This document shows, in pieces, positions 32,209-38,654 of a DNA stretch of 41,062 nt. How positions within the stretch are numbered: position 1 is the first letter of the stretch; each line of letters starts with the position of its first letter. This DNA comes from Chloroflexota bacterium. Lineage in GTDB: Bacteria > Chloroflexota > Anaerolineae > UBA4142. The translations under genes and the position numbers were made by a program. The stretch lies in the NCBI GenBank assembly GCA_023381515.1, contig JAMCQI010000065.1:1-41062 (forward strand), read 5' to 3'. The notes beneath the pieces are model-generated. The model was given only the letters and a program-made list of their open reading frames with translations, made no database searches and was not told the DNA's origin.

Positions 32209-32421
32209 TTAGTGTACGTTCTGCTGCGCTTGAGTAATCACATCGACCAGTCGGTGCATTTGAATCACCGTACCTGGGGTCTGCTCCATAAGCGGAACCC
32301 AGAACTCTCCTTCGAATTTGTACCGTTCGGGATCATCCCAGGTGGCGACTGCATCGTTCCATCGCTGGGTAAGCATTCGCCAAGCCGCTTGAAACCGGTC
32401 GCATTCGATCTGCAAATTCAT
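32209..32421 (-). CDS. Small WXG100-like protein (WDD variant)
   Basis: A 70-residue two-helix protein. Its turn region ATWDDPERYKFEGEFW matches the WRDQEYARF turn of the protein at 19118 as W-x-D-x-E-x-x-(K/R)-F, with the helices on each side (FQAAWRMLTQRWNDAV and IQMHRLVDVITQAQQ). It is shorter than typical WXG100 proteins (about 100 residues). Encoded 13 bases after the coiled-coil/ParB-like gene and 13 bases before an adaptor gene. A secretion-partner or chaperone role for the upstream protein is inferred from adjacency and fold. Confidence 0.7.
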   Translation of the reverse strand: MNLQIECDRFQAAWRMLTQRWNDAVATWDDPERYKFEGEFWVPLMEQTPGTVIQMHRLVDVITQAQQNVH

Positions 32422-32434
32422 GTTTGCGCCTCTT

Positions 32435-33442
32435 CTATGGCTGTTGAGAGTAGACTAACGCCGGAAGGTTCTTCATACCCAGTTGATCTGCGAGAAATAA
32501 GCGATGATACCCGTTCACGACTTGGTACTGATTGCCGACCTTATTCAGAACGATCGCACCCTGTCCGTAAAATGCATCATAGATCCGCCGATACCCGCTC
32601 GCATAATCCAGGCCCTGGGAAGCATCGAGCTGAGAGAAATAGTCGGCATCGGCTCCCTGGGCGATTGCCGGCATGACTACGTTCTGCAATTTGGCAAGCC
32701 CTTCTGTCATTTCTTGGGCAGATACTTTGTGAAAATCGGCCAGGCCCGTGACGGGTGAATCGGCTAGGCTAATCGCGTCAACTGAGACGCTCTGGATGCC
32801 CTCGCACACCCACGGACTCGACCCGGGCGCTGCCGCCAGGCCGGTGGATGCCAGAGCCCCCATGGCCGGAGAGGAGGTCACCGATGAGGAAACTCCGCCA
32901 GTGGAAGAGATGGAAGATGGCGGAGCTGAAGAGCCGGCAGGAGAGGCAGACGCGACCAGATAATCCTGCAATTTCTCCACCTTATAGTGCAGGAAGCTGG
33001 CGCCGCCGGGGAGAACCCGTTCGCACATTCGGGTCATGCAGACGACCTGGTCGCGATACGCCGTCGCCTCGCGATTCACGATCTGGACCCAGGTTTCCAC
33101 ATTGCTTAGTTCCCTCTGCGCCTCGCGTAGCCGATTGATAGCGAGATGGAGTTCGTATTGCTCCCCCGTGCAAGGAGGAGTGTAATAGGTGCCTTTGTCT
33201 GGATCATAGTAGCCGGACGCCTTGCAGGCTGCGAGCGCGGCTTCGGCACGACGTACTTCATCTTGTCGAGACTGTACCTGAATTCGCCAATGCCTAAGTC
33301 GATCCTGCAACCACTGCTCGCTCTGCTGGAGTTTGTGCTCCGCCGCGCGTAGCAATTCCTTAAGTTCCACATCGAATTTCACAACTGCGTCATTGAGGTC
33401 AGACAGAGCCTGGACGGATCGCACGTTAACGGTCGAACTCAT
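32435..33442 (-). CDS. Coiled-coil protein with ParB/sulfiredoxin-like C-terminus (candidate effector)
   Basis: A 335-residue protein, first gene of the locus. Residues 8-75 and 95-160 are long helices with heptads (LNDAVVKFDVELKELLRAAE, QSRQDEVRRAEAALAACKA); about 165-210 is a Ser/Ala/Pro-rich linker; the C-terminal part (about 215-335) ends YRRIYDAFYGQGAIVLNKVG, then YQVVNGYHRLFLADQLG. The (V)NGYHRLxxAxxLG pattern resembles the ParB/Srx fold, seen in ParB proteins and in toxin-type domains of polymorphic secretion systems. Long N-terminal helices, linker and C-terminal domain are the usual plan of type-VII-like substrates. The ATG at 33442 has AAAGGAG at ideal spacing, so the longer open frame is not used. 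Effector or antitoxin-like regulatory role unproven. Confidence 0.7.
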   Translation of the reverse strand: MSSTVNVRSVQALSDLNDAVVKFDVELKELLRAAEHKLQQSEQWLQDRLRHWRIQVQSRQDEVRRAEAALAACKASGYYDPDKGTYYTPPCTGEQYELHLAINRLREAQRELSNVETWVQIVNREATAYRDQVVCMTRMCERVLPGGASFLHYKVEKLQDYLVASASPAGSSAPPSSISSTGGVSSSVTSSPAMGALASTGLAAAPGSSPWVCEGIQSVSVDAISLADSPVTGLADFHKVSAQEMTEGLAKLQNVVMPAIAQGADADYFSQLDASQGLDYASGYRRIYDAFYGQGAIVLNKVGNQYQVVNGYHRLFLADQLGMKNLPALVYSQQP

Positions 33443-34195
33443 GGTCTCCTTTAGTGGGCAACCGGGAGAGACACCGCGTGGCCGGCACAGTGACAAGGCA
33501 TCATGAAACCGGCACAATAAGCACTTGGGATTTGAGAAGTGGGAATAGGAGGGTGCCAACGCAGCGTGCTGGAATCCGCGGCGACGAAATCAAACGATAC
33601 TGGCATGCGTTCAGTTGATCGGCTGAGTTGGCACATCAACAAGGACTTTGAACAATGAAGCCGGCTGCGCATGCGCCGAGGCGTCACTCGCGGTAGCAAG
33701 CCTCCGATAGGCTCGTTTCGCGGGTACAAGCTCGGGCATTGTGCATTCACGGTTCGGAATGCAGGAGAACCGTGGCGAAGACATGTGGTCGGGGAGCTAT
33801 GAAAGGGTTGAGGAACCTGAAGCTCGATGAACGAAAGACACCTATTCCGCAACGAATACGCCGCAGAATAGGTGTATCGATCAACTGGCCGACTGAGAGA
33901 GGTGGAAACCATGACCAAGCACTCGCCCTGAAGCAGAAGATGTGTAAGGCGAACCGGGTGCTGGAACTAGACGCAACTGGACCAGATAGATCTAGTATAC
34001 AACTGCATTGGCCGAAAACCAAAAATTGCTTGTGCGCGATTTGGGCGCGAGCCTGAGTTCGTGCCAGAGATGGGGGAAAGCGCGATGCAATCAACCGCCA
34101 GTACCAGGGACTCTCGGCGCGCCGCGGGGCCTTGTCGGAGCGCATCGGCCCGCCGCAGCTCACGGACGACGCAGTGCAAGAGCCGCGGTGGAGAA
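33443..34195. other. Upstream region of the locus with several inverted repeats
   Basis: The promoter of the 18-kb transcript must lie here, but no consensus -35/-10 pair on the minus strand is convincing. Perfect inverted repeats are CACGGTTC/GAACCGTG (33748-33774), ACACCTATTC/GAATAGGTGT (33838-33875) and CAGTTGATCG/CGATCAACTG (33612-33621, 33878-33887), so 33612-33887 could form a structured RNA or be a mobile remnant. A plus-strand piece near 33910-33960 (reading ALKQKMCKANRVL after a GTGGAAACCATG) resembles the start of an AraD-type aldolase/epimerase and may be a dead fragment. No intact gene is supported. Confidence 0.4.
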
Positions 34196-34534
34196 TCAGC
34201 GGCCTTCGATCTTGTCGGCCAGGTGGGGATCCTTCGGGTCCAGCACGGGCCACTCGCCTTGCACGAGCTCCGCGGTCAAGAGACCCGAACCGGTATTGAA
34301 CAGAACCACGCGCTCTTCCGGTTTCAGAAAACCGCTCTGCATGAGCTTGCGATAGCCCGCATCGGTCGCGGCGCCTTCCGGCTCAGCAAAGATGCCCTCC
34401 TGCCGCGCGAGCGCGTACATGCCGTCGAGGATTTCCTGGTCGGAGACGGTCACGCCCGTTCCCCCGCTCGCCCGCGTCGCGTCGAGCATCAAATAGTCGC
34501 CGATCGCGACCCGCTTGTCAATCTTCGGCTAAAA
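34196..34534 (-). pseudogene. Threonine synthase C-terminal remnant (copy R)
   Basis: The minus-strand frame reads PKIDKRVAIGDYLMLDATRA, SGGTGVTVSDQEILDGMYAL and EGIFAEPEGAATDAGYRKL, ends NTGSGLLTAELVQGEWPVLD...ADKIEGR, and matches the C-terminal third of PLP-dependent threonine synthase. It is cut at its 5' side by the ISL3-type element, with a stop just before PKID, so it cannot be a working enzyme. Its last 90 bases recur at 14805-14894. Confidence 0.75.
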
Positions 34535-34535
34535 G

Positions 34536-35385
34536 GGTTCTCCGCCAATGTTGATGACGCGGGCATTCAGTTCCGACGATGGAGCACGCGCCGTCGTAGG
34601 AGATCCAAGTTGCCGCGTCCGTACATCGAACGCTTGATCATCTTCAAGCGGTTGACCTGCCCCTCGACTTGTCCCTGAGACCAGGGCAAACTCAGCCCGG
34701 CCTGGTCCGCGGCATAATCTCGGCGCAGACCCACCGCGAAGTTGCGGAGATCCCGCAGGGCACTGGCTTGGGCGTCGTCCAGCCAGGCATCCAATTGGTT
34801 GGCCTGACGCTCGCGGATCATCGTCCCGAATGACTGGGAGAGCAGATATGCCGCTGCCGCATCGGGACACATTTCGCACAACGCTCTCTCTCGCACCGTT
34901 TGTTCTGGAGTCAGGGATTCGGGCTTTTGAACCAGCAACCAACTGGCTTGCCGCGCGGACATGGGACGGATCGCCTCTGGCCGCACAGATGCGTCCGTCG
35001 TCTCTTTCGGGCGTGGAAAGCTCGTCAAGGCACCGCGCACACCGGAGTAATTGCCTCGATAGCCTTGGCCCTGCAATTCTTTCCACAGCTGCATGTAGTC
35101 TCGGGCTCCTTCTGCCCAGCGCTGTTTCAAAAAGTCCAGATATGGCAACACCGACGAACGGGATTGCGGACCGTGGTGACGGACAGGAACCTCGGGAGAA
35201 TGCAGGTACTTGCCGATTGTGGTGCGGCTCAAATGCAATTGCCGTGCCATGCCTCGCTGGCTTACGCCTTGGCGTTCTAGATCCTTGATCTCGGTATACC
35301 AGACTTCCATCTCGGAAGGTGGCTCGGGGACTTTGCTGGTCGGAGCCGAACCTGTCTCGGGTTCCGAAGACATTGACGGAGAACC
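34536..35385 (-). mobile_element. ISL3-family deletion derivative (about 850 bp)
   Basis: Terminal inverted repeats are GGTTCTCCGCCAATG (34536-34550) and, on the other strand, GGTTCTCCGTCAATG (35385-35371), 14 of 15 matching, similar to ISL3-type ends. The inside is filled by the C-terminal half of an ISL3 transposase. Intact elements are about 1.3-1.7 kb, so the N-terminal half has been deleted while both ends remain. No clear 8-bp target duplication was found. It sits against the threonine synthase remnant. Confidence 0.75.
34567..35373 (-). pseudogene. ISL3-family transposase, 5'-truncated
   Basis: A 268-residue frame starting inside the right inverted repeat. It contains the helix-turn-helix insert usual in the middle of ISL3 transposases (LERQGVSQRGMARQLHLSRT, TIGKYLHSPE), the linker region FLKQRWAEGARDYMQLWKEL, and the diagnostic end LPWSQGQVEGQVNRLKMIKR, SMYGRGNLDLLRRRVL carrying the catalytic Glu. 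The N-terminal zinc finger and both catalytic Asp residues are missing, so it cannot be an active transposase. It could still bind DNA through its HTH. Confidence 0.85.
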
Positions 35386-35832
35386 ATCCCGGACGACGAT
35401 AATGGGAGCGTCCCGGCGATCACAGTTGCCCCATTTCCCACGACCTTAAACGGGACATTCTGACTTGACACCGACACAAGCAAGGACCGGCGCTCACGGG
35501 ACTTCGAAGGTGCCCCTTCACAAAGCGAGACGAGCTCTCCGGTAAGGCACGATTCAGCTTCAGGAGGACGTTTTGGTATTCATCCCACTCGTGAAAACAG
35601 TACGTGTTGCGCCAGCCCGTTGAAAACGACTTCCAAACGGGAGGGCGTCCAGTTTGTGGATCCCGGCACCCTCCTCAGGTTATCTCGGTTTCTGAAGGTG
35701 GATACCGCAGCATCTGCTTACTGACATCTTGAGATCGCAAAGGCGGGACGGACTGTGCCCACCTTTGCTTTGGTTGGCCAGTTCACGTGGGGCGGCGAGC
35801 ATTGAGCTGCAGGGTTTGCCATAAATGGCAGA
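35386..35832. other. Intergenic stretch beside the ISL3 derivative
   Basis: No gene I can name. The minus strand has an open frame of about 84 codons (35420-35674) without a usable start, reading RPPVWKSFSTGWRNTYCFHE and EYQNVLLKLNRALPESSSRF; its composition looks protein-like and it may be the tail of a gene destroyed by the insertion. Upstream signals of the plus-strand transporter at 35833 must lie at the right end but are not obvious. Confidence 0.35.
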
Positions 35833-36687
35833 ATGTGTAAAATGGCCCCATTGGACACAACCTTGTCTGCCTTGTTCGCACTCTCTGCCGCTCTGACCTG
35901 GGGCTCGGGCGATTTCACCAACGGGCTCGTCACTCGTCGAATCGGTCCCTTGCGGACCGTGCTCCTCTCGTACGCGGTGGGCCTGGTCGCGTTGGTCATC
36001 GTGGCTCTGGCTCTCCGCGAAACCCTTCCCCGGCCAATTGACCTGCTGTGGGGAGCACTCGCCGGTCTCGCCGGCATGGCTGGCCTAGGCTTTTTGTTTC
36101 GCGGCTTTGCGAGTGGACGCATGGGTATCATCGCACCCGTGTCCGCTGTAACCACGGCGGCCATTCCGGTTGGTTTTGCGGCACTCACCGAAGGTCTGCC
36201 GAGCAATGTAAAGTTAGTTGGCTTCGGGCTCGCGCTGATCAGCATTTGGCTGCTGTCTCGCCCGGATTCGCTGGGGGGCCGCCCTCCGGGTCTGGGCATG
36301 GGTCTGCTGGCGGGGTTGGGGTTTGGCGGGTTCTTTACTTTGATCGATCAGGTGGGGGTGAACGCCGTCTTTTGGCCGCTGGTCGCTGCTCGCGTATCGG
36401 CTTGCACCGTCATGCTCGTCTTTGCCCTTCTGACGCGTCGGTCGGTCGTGCCCCCGCGCTCTTCCGTCGGGCTGTTAGTCCTCGGCGGAATGCTCGACGT
36501 CAGCGGCAACCTGTTTTTCCTGCTCGCGGCACAGACGGGGCGACTGGACGTTGCCTCGATCTTGGCCTCCTTCTATCCCGCGGTCACTGCGACGTGGGCG
36601 TGGCTGATCGTCCGGGAGCGTCTGGTGCGTCTTCAAGTTGCTGGTGTGGTTGGCGCCCTCATCGCCATTATGCTGATTACCATCTAG
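35833..36687 (+). CDS. EamA/DMT-family transporter
   Basis: A 284-residue integral membrane protein with about ten hydrophobic segments in two repeated halves, each with the EamA signature: SAALTWGSGDFTNGLVTR in the first and GGMLDVSGNLFFLLAAQTGR in the second, followed by ASILASFYPAVTATWAWLIV. Drug/metabolite transporters of this family export amino acids, nucleosides or other small molecules; the substrate is not predictable. Start ATG 35833 or 35842; neither has a strong Shine-Dalgarno. It stands alone between the ISL3 remnant and an Ig-domain fragment. Confidence 0.9.
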   Translation: MCKMAPLDTTLSALFALSAALTWGSGDFTNGLVTRRIGPLRTVLLSYAVGLVALVIVALALRETLPRPIDLLWGALAGLAGMAGLGFLFRGFASGRMGIIAPVSAVTTAAIPVGFAALTEGLPSNVKLVGFGLALISIWLLSRPDSLGGRPPGLGMGLLAGLGFGGFFTLIDQVGVNAVFWPLVAARVSACTVMLVFALLTRRSVVPPRSSVGLLVLGGMLDVSGNLFFLLAAQTGRLDVASILASFYPAVTATWAWLIVRERLVRLQVAGVVGALIAIMLITI

Positions 36688-36696
36688 GGTCTGCCT

Positions 36697-36950
36697 GCCC
36701 GGGTGCCAGCGTCCGTTTCACCGCATCCGCGAGCGGGTTTCCCAGTCCGGCGGTCCAGTGGCAATCCAGTAGCTACGACGGCACGACCTTCACCAACATT
36801 CCTGGCGCAACGAGCACCACCCTGACCTTTGCGGCGCAGGCAGGCGATAACGCCAAACGCTATCGTGCCGTCTTCATGAACGCATCGGGCAATGTCACCT
36901 CCGACCCGGCGACCCTGACAGTCGCATGTGCGGCGCAAATTTCCGCCTGA
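36697..36950 (+). pseudogene. Ig-like domain fragment
   Basis: Directly after the transporter stop the plus strand reads GASVRFTASASGFPSPAVQW, then DGTTFTNIPGATSTTLTFAA, then YRAVFMNASGNVTSDPATLT, and ends at TGA. This is one complete immunoglobulin-like repeat of the kind found in tandem in large surface proteins. It has no start, no signal peptide and only one repeat, so it is the tail of a lost gene. Confidence 0.75.
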
Positions 36951-37233
36951 ATCTGCCGCTCCACACTGGGTAGAAGTGCTTGCGCATCGGTTGCTTCAGG
37001 TCGACCTTTTCGCTGGACAAATTCCGGCAAAGAGGTCGAATTTCATTTTAGGCAGTGTCGATGCTCGGTAGTAGCCCACAGGAGCCGACTCTCCTGGGGA
37101 AGAAAACGACGGACGCGTGGGGCTTACCTCGCCGATCCCGGCGCCTGGCGTCGACGGTGCGTGCCCTCCGCCTGAACTCGAGGGGCTCTACAGTCTCGGC
37201 ACAGCCTGACCGCCCCCGACCCGAACGTCGAGA
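36951..37233. other. Intergenic stretch, nothing recognised
   Basis: No gene or named motif. The right end (37225-37233) is the first copy of the target duplication flanking the next repeat. Confidence 0.4.
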
Positions 37234-37461
37234 GAGTGCGGTTCAGATTGGGGGCAACTCGTCATTGCGAGCGACCGTAGGGAGCGAAGCAATCTCACCC
37301 GAGGCTGAGATTGCGCCCGCCCCGCTATGGTCCCGCGGGAGATCGCGGGATCGATGATCCCGCGGGGTCTGCGGGATGGCACTCCACAGGACGCCGCCGC
37401 TTCGCAGCTCCTCGCATTGACGCTCGTCTGTGTCGATTCGCCCCGAAACTGAACTACACCC
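37234..37461. repeat. Dispersed MITE-like repeat, copy 2 (228 bp, with 9-bp target duplication)
   Basis: Matches copy 1 at 2410-2611 along its whole length apart from scattered changes and a 27-base insertion around 37331-37357 (a second CCCGCGGG palindrome unit). It is bounded exactly by ACGTCGAGA at 37225-37233 and 37462-37470, a 9-bp direct repeat as expected of transposition. The ends are imperfect inverted repeats. The downstream promoter begins 8 bases after the second direct repeat. Confidence 0.85.
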
Positions 37462-37477
37462 ACGTCGAGATAGCATC

Positions 37478-37506
37478 TTGACAAAAGGGTTCAAACACCG
37501 TATAAT
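37478..37506 (+). promoter_or_regulatory. Consensus sigma-70 promoter of the mutasome region
   Basis: TTGACA (37478-37483), 17 bases, TATAAT (37501-37506): a full match to the consensus. Transcription should start near 37513, inside the palindrome at 37513-37528. It faces the ribbon-helix-helix gene and the imuA-imuB-dnaE2 genes. Such a strong promoter needs a repressor, in keeping with SOS control. Confidence 0.85.
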
Positions 37507-37512
37507 GCCGAA

Positions 37513-37528
37513 TAGAACATATATTCTA
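37513..37528. promoter_or_regulatory. LexA-like SOS operator
   Basis: TAGAACATATATTCTA: arms TAGAA/TTCTA around CATATA, 14 of 16 positions symmetric. The core GAAC-N4-ATTC differs by one base from the Gram-positive SOS box GAAC-N4-GTTC. It overlaps the predicted transcription start and precedes a mutasome operon that is LexA-controlled in many bacteria. Confidence 0.65.
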
Positions 37529-37590
37529 CTTGAGACGCCAGCAACCGCTCCGTCTCGACACCATCCTCGCTTGTCACTGGCGGTGCACAG

Positions 37591-37746
37591 GTGGGCAGGC
37601 CCAAGAAATTCCAAAAACCTAGGAACATCTCCTTCACCATGGAGACCGCGGATCATCAGGCTCTGCGCCGGAGAGCGTTCGAGAAGGGAAAATCGCTGAG
37701 CGACTTGATTCGCACTCTGGCCCTGAAGGAAATCCAAAAGAAATGA
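37591..37746 (+). CDS. Small ribbon-helix-helix (CopG-like) protein
   Basis: A 51-residue protein starting with GTG: (V)GRPKKFQKPRNISFTMETAD, then HQALRRRAFEKGKSLSDLIR and TLALKEIQKK. A basic N-terminal arm, one beta strand (NISFTM) and two helices match ribbon-helix-helix DNA-binding proteins of the CopG type, usually 45-60 residues. The start is supported by the frame and a weak GGCGG upstream. It is the first gene after the consensus promoter and the SOS-like operator, and a terminator hairpin follows, so it may be a small regulator of the operon or an orphan antitoxin-like protein; no toxin gene is adjacent. Confidence 0.7.
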   Translation: MGRPKKFQKPRNISFTMETADHQALRRRAFEKGKSLSDLIRTLALKEIQKK

Positions 37747-37786
37747 ACAGGCGAAAGGAACCGGGAGACTCTCTCCGGGAAAATGC

Positions 37787-37815
37787 AGAGCCCGCAAATG
37801 CGGGCTCTTTTATTT
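37787..37815 (+). terminator. Rho-independent terminator between the small RHH gene and imuA
   Basis: AGAGCCCGC, AAAT, GCGGGCTCT: nine perfect pairs, then TTTTATTTCC and a run of six T. It ends the RHH transcript 41 bases after the stop and lies 41 bases before imuA, so most transcription from the consensus promoter should stop before the mutasome genes unless it reads through or imuA has its own promoter. Confidence 0.85.
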
Positions 37816-37855
37816 CCTTTTTTCATAATTTACGACGAAATAGCAGACGGATGCA

Positions 37856-38635
37856 ATGAGCGAGACAAGACAGGAGTGTTTGGAAGTTGTGCTTCACCAG
37901 ATCGAGCAGCGATGGGGAGTGCGCGCCCTCGTCCCCGCGCGCACGGCGAGCCTGGTCTCCGGTCTGGCCGCCGGTGTTGCCCCGCTCGACCAACTGCTTG
38001 GCTCCGCAGGCGTCCCGCTCCATGCCCTCACTGTACTCACAGGGACGGCCACGTCGGGCAAGTTGACCCTCGCTTACAAGCTCCTGAGTCAAGCGCAAAA
38101 GGCTCCTCCACTCGAACCCGTTCACGCGGTCGCCCTTCTCGATCTGGCGGCTACAACAGATCCGGACTATGGTGCGCGCTCAGGAATTGATTTGGAGCAT
38201 TTGCTTCTTGTTCGACCGGAGAGAGGGACTCAGACGTTGCGAGTTCTCCTGGACCTCGTGCGCAGCCGCCGATTCCGTGCGATTCTGGTCGACGGCCTCC
38301 CGGAACTATTGGTGGACCGAGAAGCGGCACGCCTGCTGGATGAAATGATGCCACAGGTGAACCTGGCGCTCAAGGGTTCCGGCTGCGCGCTGATCCTCCT
38401 CGACGAGCTGCACCCGCCGTGGTTGCCTCCGTTACCGGAATGGACCAGCAGAGCGGTTCGCCACTATGCGGCCCTGCAGATCGAACTCACGCGCCGGGAG
38501 TGGATTGTATCGGCGGGAGAACTATCCGGCTATCGGGTGCAAGCGCGTCTAGTCAAGAGCCGAGGACCACGAGCCGGGCAAACGGCGTCGATCGTCATCG
38601 ACTCCCGGATAGTCCGGGCAAGGGAAACGTGGTAG
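37856..38635 (+). CDS. imuA: ImuA-like RecA-fold protein
   Basis: A 259-residue protein with a RecA-like core. The P-loop position reads LTGTATSGKLTL (about residues 60-71), a relaxed Walker A, and the Walker B strand is AILVDGLPELL. The C-terminal part (LEAR... IELTRREWIVSAGELSGYRV) resembles the regulatory tail of ImuA/SulA-like proteins that deliver ImuB and DnaE2 to damaged DNA. The gene is followed 20 bases later by imuB. It is shorter than RecA and lacks the strand-exchange loops, in keeping with ImuA. The name is assigned mainly from gene order. Confidence 0.8.
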   Translation: MSETRQECLEVVLHQIEQRWGVRALVPARTASLVSGLAAGVAPLDQLLGSAGVPLHALTVLTGTATSGKLTLAYKLLSQAQKAPPLEPVHAVALLDLAATTDPDYGARSGIDLEHLLLVRPERGTQTLRVLLDLVRSRRFRAILVDGLPELLVDREAARLLDEMMPQVNLALKGSGCALILLDELHPPWLPPLPEWTSRAVRHYAALQIELTRREWIVSAGELSGYRVQARLVKSRGPRAGQTASIVIDSRIVRARETW

Positions 38636-38654
38636 CGGGCAGGAGCAGCGTCCC

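Noticed and set aside
33451..33918. Minus-strand open frame of 155 codons upstream of the locus
   Set aside because: It crosses the inverted-repeat cluster, has no domain signal and would overlap the Shine-Dalgarno of the first locus gene.
33910..33962. AraD-like N-terminus on the plus strand
   Set aside because: Only about a dozen residues resemble the family, the ATG is out of frame with them, and the resemblance stops at once; too short to call.
36048..36696. Plus-strand frame running from inside the transporter into the Ig-like fragment
   Set aside because: The part overlapping the transporter has no motif and is out of frame; only the segment after 36697 is Ig-like.
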